From assembly GCA_963739615.1 (NCBI GenBank), contig CAVUBD010000033.1, forward strand, positions 186,001-250,000: a DNA stretch of 64,000 nt, written 5' to 3'. A program made the position numbers and the translations under genes. The notes below the pieces were generated by a model that ran no database searches, was not told the DNA's origin, and worked only from the letters and a program-made list of their open reading frames with translations. Positions 60,658 through 64,000 of this stretch are shown here, in pieces. Every line of letters begins with the position of its first letter. Position 1 is the stretch's first letter. This stretch comes from Palsa-504 sp963739615. Lineage in GTDB: Bacteria > Actinomycetota > Actinomycetes > Streptosporangiales > Streptosporangiaceae.

Positions 60658-61400
60658 CGGTGTACCGGGGGCACTACTGGATGACCCGGGCCGAACGTGA
60701 CCCGGTGACGGGGAAGGTGGTCTGGTCGGAGAAATGGGAGCATTCGTGCGAGGCGCTGATCGACGCGCGCCGGTTCCGGCTGGCCAATGAGGCCCTGCTG
60801 GGCCGGGAGAAGCGCGGCCCGAGGGGGGAGCCGCAGACGCGGGCGATGCTGAAGGGCGCCATCAAGTGCCCGGACTGCGAAGGCTCGTCGATGAACAAGC
60901 TCACGTGCAGGGCGTCGAGCAAGCACGGCGGCGGGACCTACACCTACTACCGGTGCACCGGCACGGGGAGCCGCCGCAAGGGGTGCGGCAACATGGTGCG
61001 GATGGAAGTGGCAGACGCGGCCGTGGACGAGATCATGGCCACCACGTTCCGCGTCCCGGTCAAGCGGCTCATCCTGGTCAGGGGCACCGATTACCAGGAC
61101 CAGCTGGAAGAGATCAGCTACCGGATCAGGGCACTGGATCCGGACGTCATGTCCGATGAGCAGTGGGATGAGCAGGTGCGCAGGCTGCGCGCCGAACGGG
61201 ACCGGCTCAAGGCCCTGCCCGCCGAGCCGGACCGGTGGGAAGAGCAGCTCACCGGGGAGCTGTACTCCGACATCTACGAAGCTCTCCCCGTGGCCGAGCG
61301 CGGAGCGTGGCTGACATCGCACGGGTTCGTGGTCCATGCCACGAAGAAAGAGGTCAGCGTGATCCAGGGTGACGTGCGGGGGACAGCTCACCTCGGGTAA
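60651..61400 (+). pseudogene. C-terminal part of a large serine recombinase (phage/ICE integrase type)
   Basis: About 247 codons. The N-terminal resolvase catalytic domain is missing; the sequence starts inside the recombinase domain (YRGHYWMTRAERDPVTGKVV). A zinc ribbon follows: CPDC, then a later CTGTGSRRKGCG. Next is a Glu/Arg-rich coiled coil (QLEEISYRIRAL, DEQVRRLRAERDRLKAL), then the C-terminal end. This layout is that of phage or ICE serine integrases. The truncation coincides with the DUF222 fragment, so a recombination or deletion joined two degraded genes. Confidence 0.7.
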
Positions 61401-61799
61401 GCAGTGACCCTTTATCCTGCTTGCGGGCAGGGCTACGGCCTGGCTCACTGCGGCTGGCCGACTGTTACCGACCCCGTTATTTGAGACATATGAAGGCTGA
61501 ATTATCTGTAGACGATTCGGCACATCTCGGCGAGATGGAGGCAATCCGATCACTTAGCGCGACAGCCCATGTGGCTTAGGGCGCACGCGTACCCGCCGGT
61601 CCGCGTTGTGGTCGGTTTAGCTGAGATCGGGATGGACGCCACGCCGATCTGGTCGATCTGCCGCAATGAGATGCCGCCATGCTGCCGCGCGGCATGCCGC
61701 CATCGGTCCCGGCCGGCTTCGGGCAGTCCCCTCTCCGTGGTACGCTGCATATAATGCACTTACGTCATTTACTGCATTTAGCGGAGGAGAGTCGGCGCC
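61401..61799. promoter_or_regulatory. Intergenic region with putative promoter of the toxin-antitoxin pair
   Basis: 399 bases. A perfect TATAAT (61750-61755) lies within the palindrome TGCAT-ATA-ATGCA (61747-61759). A further AATGCA/TGCATT pair follows (61754-61759 and about 61773-61778), suggesting operator half-sites for autoregulation by the antitoxin. No -35 is clear. No other feature is seen; a minus-strand frame (61550-61759) with a HTH-like segment (GISLRQIDQIG) is too weak to call. Confidence 0.5.
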
Positions 61800-62255
61800 A
61801 TGGGGACTCCCAAGGTTCTTGAACCAGGCCAGGTCAACACGGAGGATGCGGCACGTGCCATGCGCCGCATCCGGGACTACCTCGTGCAGCATCCGGGCGA
61901 TGCTGATGTGGATGTAGCCTCCGAACTGGCTGGCGATGGCCCGCTCATCTTGCCCCGGGCTGTCGTGGTCATGCTCGCGTCCATGCTGGCGCAACTCGCA
62001 GAGGGGCGTGGCGTCACCTTGATGCCCAGCCACGCGGAGCTGACCACCGTCGAGGCAGCGAACATGCTCAATGTTTCCCGGCCGTACCTGATCAAGCTGA
62101 TCGACGGCGGGGAACTGCCGGCAAGGCTTGTCGGGCGGCACCGCCGCATTCGCTTCGGTGATCTCATCGACTACAAGCGCCGGACAGATGCCTCCGCGCA
62201 CCAGGCGGCCGACGACCTGATCGCGCTCAGCGAGGAGATGGGGCTCTACGAATGA
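61800..62255 (+). CDS. Antitoxin-like protein with excisionase-type HTH domain
   Basis: 151 residues. The C-terminal HTH is TTVEAANMLNVSRPYLIKLIDGGELPARLVGRHRRIRFGDLIDYKRR, a MerR-like excisionase/antitoxin DNA-binding domain, followed by an acidic tail (DDLIALSEEMGLYE) that may block the toxin. The N-terminal half is helical with no known domain. ATG 61800 has GGAGGAG upstream. It overlaps the PIN-domain gene by four bases (ATGA), so the two are coupled, antitoxin first. Autoregulation through the palindromes upstream is expected. Confidence 0.75.
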   Translation: MGTPKVLEPGQVNTEDAARAMRRIRDYLVQHPGDADVDVASELAGDGPLILPRAVVVMLASMLAQLAEGRGVTLMPSHAELTTVEAANMLNVSRPYLIKLIDGGELPARLVGRHRRIRFGDLIDYKRRTDASAHQAADDLIALSEEMGLYE

Positions 62256-62803
62256 GCATCCCCGTTCTCTATGACGCCTGCGTACTGTACGGCAACGAGG
62301 TCCGCGACCTGCTGATCCGCATCGCGATCTCGGGAATGGTGAGAGCGCACTGGACTGATGAGATCCTGGACGAGACGTTCGGCAATCTCGTCGCGAACCG
62401 GCCCGACCTGTCGCCAGAGCGCCTCAGGGTGACGAGGGAGCGGATGAACGTCGCGGTACCCGGGGCACTCATCAGCGGCTACGAGATCCTCGTGGAGACG
62501 CTGAAACTTCCCGATCCCGGCGATCGTCACGTGCTGGCCGCGGCCATCGCGGCCGGGGCAGCGGTCATAGTGACCAGCAACCTGGACGATTTCCCTGCCG
62601 AGACACTCGAACCGCATGGAATCGAGGCGAAGACTCCGGATGACTTCGTGCTCGACCAGATCGGTCTTGATGAGGGCAGGATTCGTGATTGCGTGCACCA
62701 GATCGCTCGCGGCCGGACGCGGCCACCGAAGACTTACGAGGGGATTCTGGATGCTCTCGAACGGGCCGGCCTGGTCGGTTCGGCGGCGGCATTGCGGGAC
62801 TGA
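62252..62803 (+). CDS. PIN-domain toxin (VapC-like)
   Basis: 183 residues, longer than classical VapC (about 130). The PIN fold is recognisable: VLYDACVLYG with Asp8, WTDEILDETF (Glu37, Asp40), LPDPGDRHVLAAAIAAGAAVIVTSNLDDFP with Asp91 and Asp112/113. These acidic residues coordinate Mg2+ in RNases that cleave tRNA or rRNA. A C-terminal extension (DQIGLDEGRIRDCVHQIARG) is shared with the SinR-associated PIN subgroup as I remember it. Its ATG overlaps the antitoxin stop. Likely role: a toxin-antitoxin module stabilising the accessory region. Confidence 0.78.
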   Translation: MSIPVLYDACVLYGNEVRDLLIRIAISGMVRAHWTDEILDETFGNLVANRPDLSPERLRVTRERMNVAVPGALISGYEILVETLKLPDPGDRHVLAAAIAAGAAVIVTSNLDDFPAETLEPHGIEAKTPDDFVLDQIGLDEGRIRDCVHQIARGRTRPPKTYEGILDALERAGLVGSAAALRD

Positions 62804-62902
62804 TCCGATGCAGACCTGATAGATCTGCAAGCACTTCTAACAGTACGACACGCTGCGCGGAATGTGAGGCCCTGGCCAGCGCGGCACAAGGGAGCAAAGA
62901 CA

Positions 62903-63157
62903 ATGACGATGCCGATCACGCCGCTGGTCCCCTACCTGGAGGCCAACGAAGAGACGCGGGCGGCGTACCTCGGCGGCCTGCGGACGCTCCGCAGCCTCGA
63001 CGCCAACCCGGCAGCGTGGCACTGCGGGGTCTGCGGCAACGACACGCCGGGTGATCAGGTGCTCATCAGCTACGGCGTCGGCGACACGCCGATCACGTTC
63101 TGCCCGACAGAGCGATGCCATGGCTACGGACCAGATCTGACGCCGGTTGCAGCCTGA
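62903..63157 (+). CDS. Small hypothetical protein with zinc-ribbon-like Cys pairs
   Basis: 84 residues. Two Cys clusters (WHCGVCGND and FCPTERCHGYG) suggest a zinc knuckle; the rest is soluble and acidic. ATG 62903 follows AAGGGAGC; the frame is open upstream to 62864. There is no family name I can give. It lies 99 bp after the toxin gene and could be a third gene of that cluster or independent. Confidence 0.55.
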   Translation: MTMPITPLVPYLEANEETRAAYLGGLRTLRSLDANPAAWHCGVCGNDTPGDQVLISYGVGDTPITFCPTERCHGYGPDLTPVAA

Positions 63158-63336
63158 CCGGCCTGTACATCAGCCGGCTCTGGCGGGTAAGTACTCACCG
63201 CCAGGGCCGCCCGTATGTGGGGGCCATATGCCCTGTCCCTCGGCGGCCATGTCCGGGCAGCTATTGCGCGGATGTCATCAGCGTGTACGTCACGCTTAAC
63301 CGGCCTAGGTGTCTTCTGCGCCCCCGGTCGTCTCTT

Positions 63337-63629
63337 TTATGCTTCGACCGGTCGCACCTGTCCACTGCCGCCGTCTGCCGCTTCGCGCTGGCGGCGTTCT
63401 GCACGTGCGACGCGATGGGCGCGCCGCTCCTCGCGTTCTGCCTGCCCCTCGTGCCAGATCGCAATCTCCCGCATCGTCTTAGGACGGCGGATCTCGTTGT
63501 GGCGGATGGTCCGGAGCAAGCTGCGACTGAGGTGCCCCAGTCCGGAGGACGGGGGCACCTCACACATCGCGTTCGCAGTCGGTTTCCCGCGCTGTGGGCG
63601 CGGTGTCCCGCGTAGTAGGTGCTGGTCAT
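63337..63629 (-). pseudogene. Small gene with apparent frameshift
   Basis: ATG 63629 overlaps the stop of the upstream gene (ATGA) and has GGAGG upstream, so translation starts there (MTSTYYAGHRAHSAGNRLRTR). In that frame the following codons lose coding quality, while the next frame continues with EVPPSSGLGHLSRSLLRTIR, REIAIWHEGQAEREERRAH and VEA, ending at 63337. One base near 63565-63575 would join them. Product: a basic, amphipathic protein of about 97 residues of unknown function. Error or decay is undecided. Confidence 0.4.
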
Positions 63630-63796
63630 GTCGCCTCCGGGCTTGCGTTGTCGTCGGCCAGTCCGTCGAGAGAGGCGAGCGCCACCATGCGCAGCTTGTT
63701 GCTGTCCACCATGACGGCCAGCACCTCGGGCATCAGCAATGTCGCCGCTGAACCCGGCGGCGGCCGGGCGTGCGGGGGGTCGGCGAGCGCGGTCAT
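63626..63796 (-). CDS. Small protein, 56 residues
   Basis: From ATG 63796: MTALADPPHARPPPGSAATL, then LMPEVLAVMVDSNKLRMVAL and an acidic tail, stop at 63626-63628. The Pro-rich start and the helical middle look coding, and the stop overlaps the ATG of the next gene (ATGA), which strongly suggests a real cistron. No family is recognised. Divergent from the partial gene at 63840, with 43 bases between. Confidence 0.5.
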   Translation of the reverse strand: MTALADPPHARPPPGSAATLLMPEVLAVMVDSNKLRMVALASLDGLADDNASPEAT

Positions 63797-63839
63797 GCGG
63801 GCCGCGCCGGACGCCGCCGGAATCGCCTACCCTTGCGGC

Positions 63840-64000
63840 GTGGTAAGCGCTTTTGAGGCCGCGATGATCGGCGCCATCGGCTCCGTGGTGGGCGGCGTCG
63901 TGGTCGGCTGGTTCACGATCGTGGCCGCCCGAGGCCAGTGGAAGCGGGACCGGGCGGACGCACGGCTCGACCGGTCCCGCCAGGCCGCGATGTCGATCGC
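63840..64000 (+). CDS. Small membrane protein, cut by the window end
   Basis: From GTG 63840: VVSAFEAAMIGAIGSVVGGVV, then VGWFTIVAARGQWKRDRADA and RLDRSRQAAMSI, running off the window. One N-terminal TM helix is followed by an Arg/Asp-rich helix. The design (single span plus coiled charged tail) is common among small accessory proteins of unknown role. The C-terminus is not visible. Confidence 0.5.
   Translation, partial: MVSAFEAAMIGAIGSVVGGVVVGWFTIVAARGQWKRDRADARLDRSRQAAMSI

Noticed and set aside
61550..61759. Minus-strand 69-codon frame with a HTH-like GISLRQIDQIG segment
   Set aside because: Too short and isolated; it overlaps the promoter of the toxin-antitoxin pair and has no ribosome-binding site. 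Could be a decayed gene, but the evidence is too weak.
63158..63336. Plus-strand frames between the zinc-ribbon gene and 63337
   Set aside because: Cys/Arg/Pro-rich translations with no continuity or start signal, typical shadow frames.
1..64000. CRISPR array or rRNA operon
   Set aside because: No regularly spaced repeats of 25-35 bases and no rRNA-like stretch were seen.

Overview
The window is high-GC DNA (about 70% by eye, with G/C-rich third codon positions) from an actinobacterium. The strongest taxonomic signal is a complete Pup-protein ligase gene (pafA). A DUF1707 protein, a deazaflavin-type nitroreductase, a DUF222/13E12 remnant, GlnR-like GTAAC words upstream of an ammonium transporter and many GTG/TTG starts agree with this. 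No species is claimed; a soil actinomycete is an inference.

Positions 1-26.5 kb are a surface-polysaccharide / cell-wall glycan region. It holds dTDP-rhamnose genes (rmlD, cut by the window edge; rmlC; and a vestigial second rmlC start), two nucleotide-sugar dehydrogenases, an epimerase, three family-2 glycosyltransferases, a family-4-like glycosyltransferase joined to a methyltransferase, a second methyltransferase, a small EamA/EmrE-type membrane protein, a lipid-flippase-like protein and six large polytopic proteins of GT-C, PIG-V-like or DUF2079 type. Two of the polytopic protein types occur twice, so the locus has been partly duplicated. pafA sits alone in the middle. Most genes form tightly packed minus-strand operons with 4-bp ATGA/GTGA overlaps.

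Positions 26.5-45.3 kb are mostly housekeeping and metabolism: succinate-semialdehyde-type dehydrogenase, alpha/beta hydrolase, ammonium transporter, a FabG plus two acyl-CoA dehydrogenases operon, a second DUF2079 protein, GtrA, a stand-alone GT51 transglycosylase, tRNA-Pro(GGG), a deazaflavin-dependent nitroreductase, MalQ, a YceI/HxlR divergent pair, a damaged MFS/SnoaL-like pair and RecQ.

Positions 45.3-52.6 kb are the most interesting segment. A serine/threonine kinase with an unusual helical-repeat tail and a DUF4407 coiled-coil membrane protein lie on the minus strand. They face a plus-strand operon of a 705-residue vWA-like protein, a P-loop GTPase, a 330-residue protein of unknown function and a 71-residue single-span membrane protein. 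This looks like a GTPase-centred signalling or conflict system in which kinase, sensor, GTPase and effector act together; its function is not established here.

Positions 52.6-64 kb are accessory: an ABC-2 exporter with its TetR regulator and a near-ideal palindromic operator, a DUF1707 protein, a CsaB-like pyruvyltransferase, an FAD oxidoreductase, then mobile debris (DUF222/HNH fragment butted against the C-terminal part of a large serine recombinase), a HTH/PIN toxin-antitoxin pair and several small unknown genes. At least five genes in the window show an apparent single-base frameshift, often a missing C or G, and several others are internal-deletion remnants. Base-calling error and real decay cannot be separated from the sequence alone.
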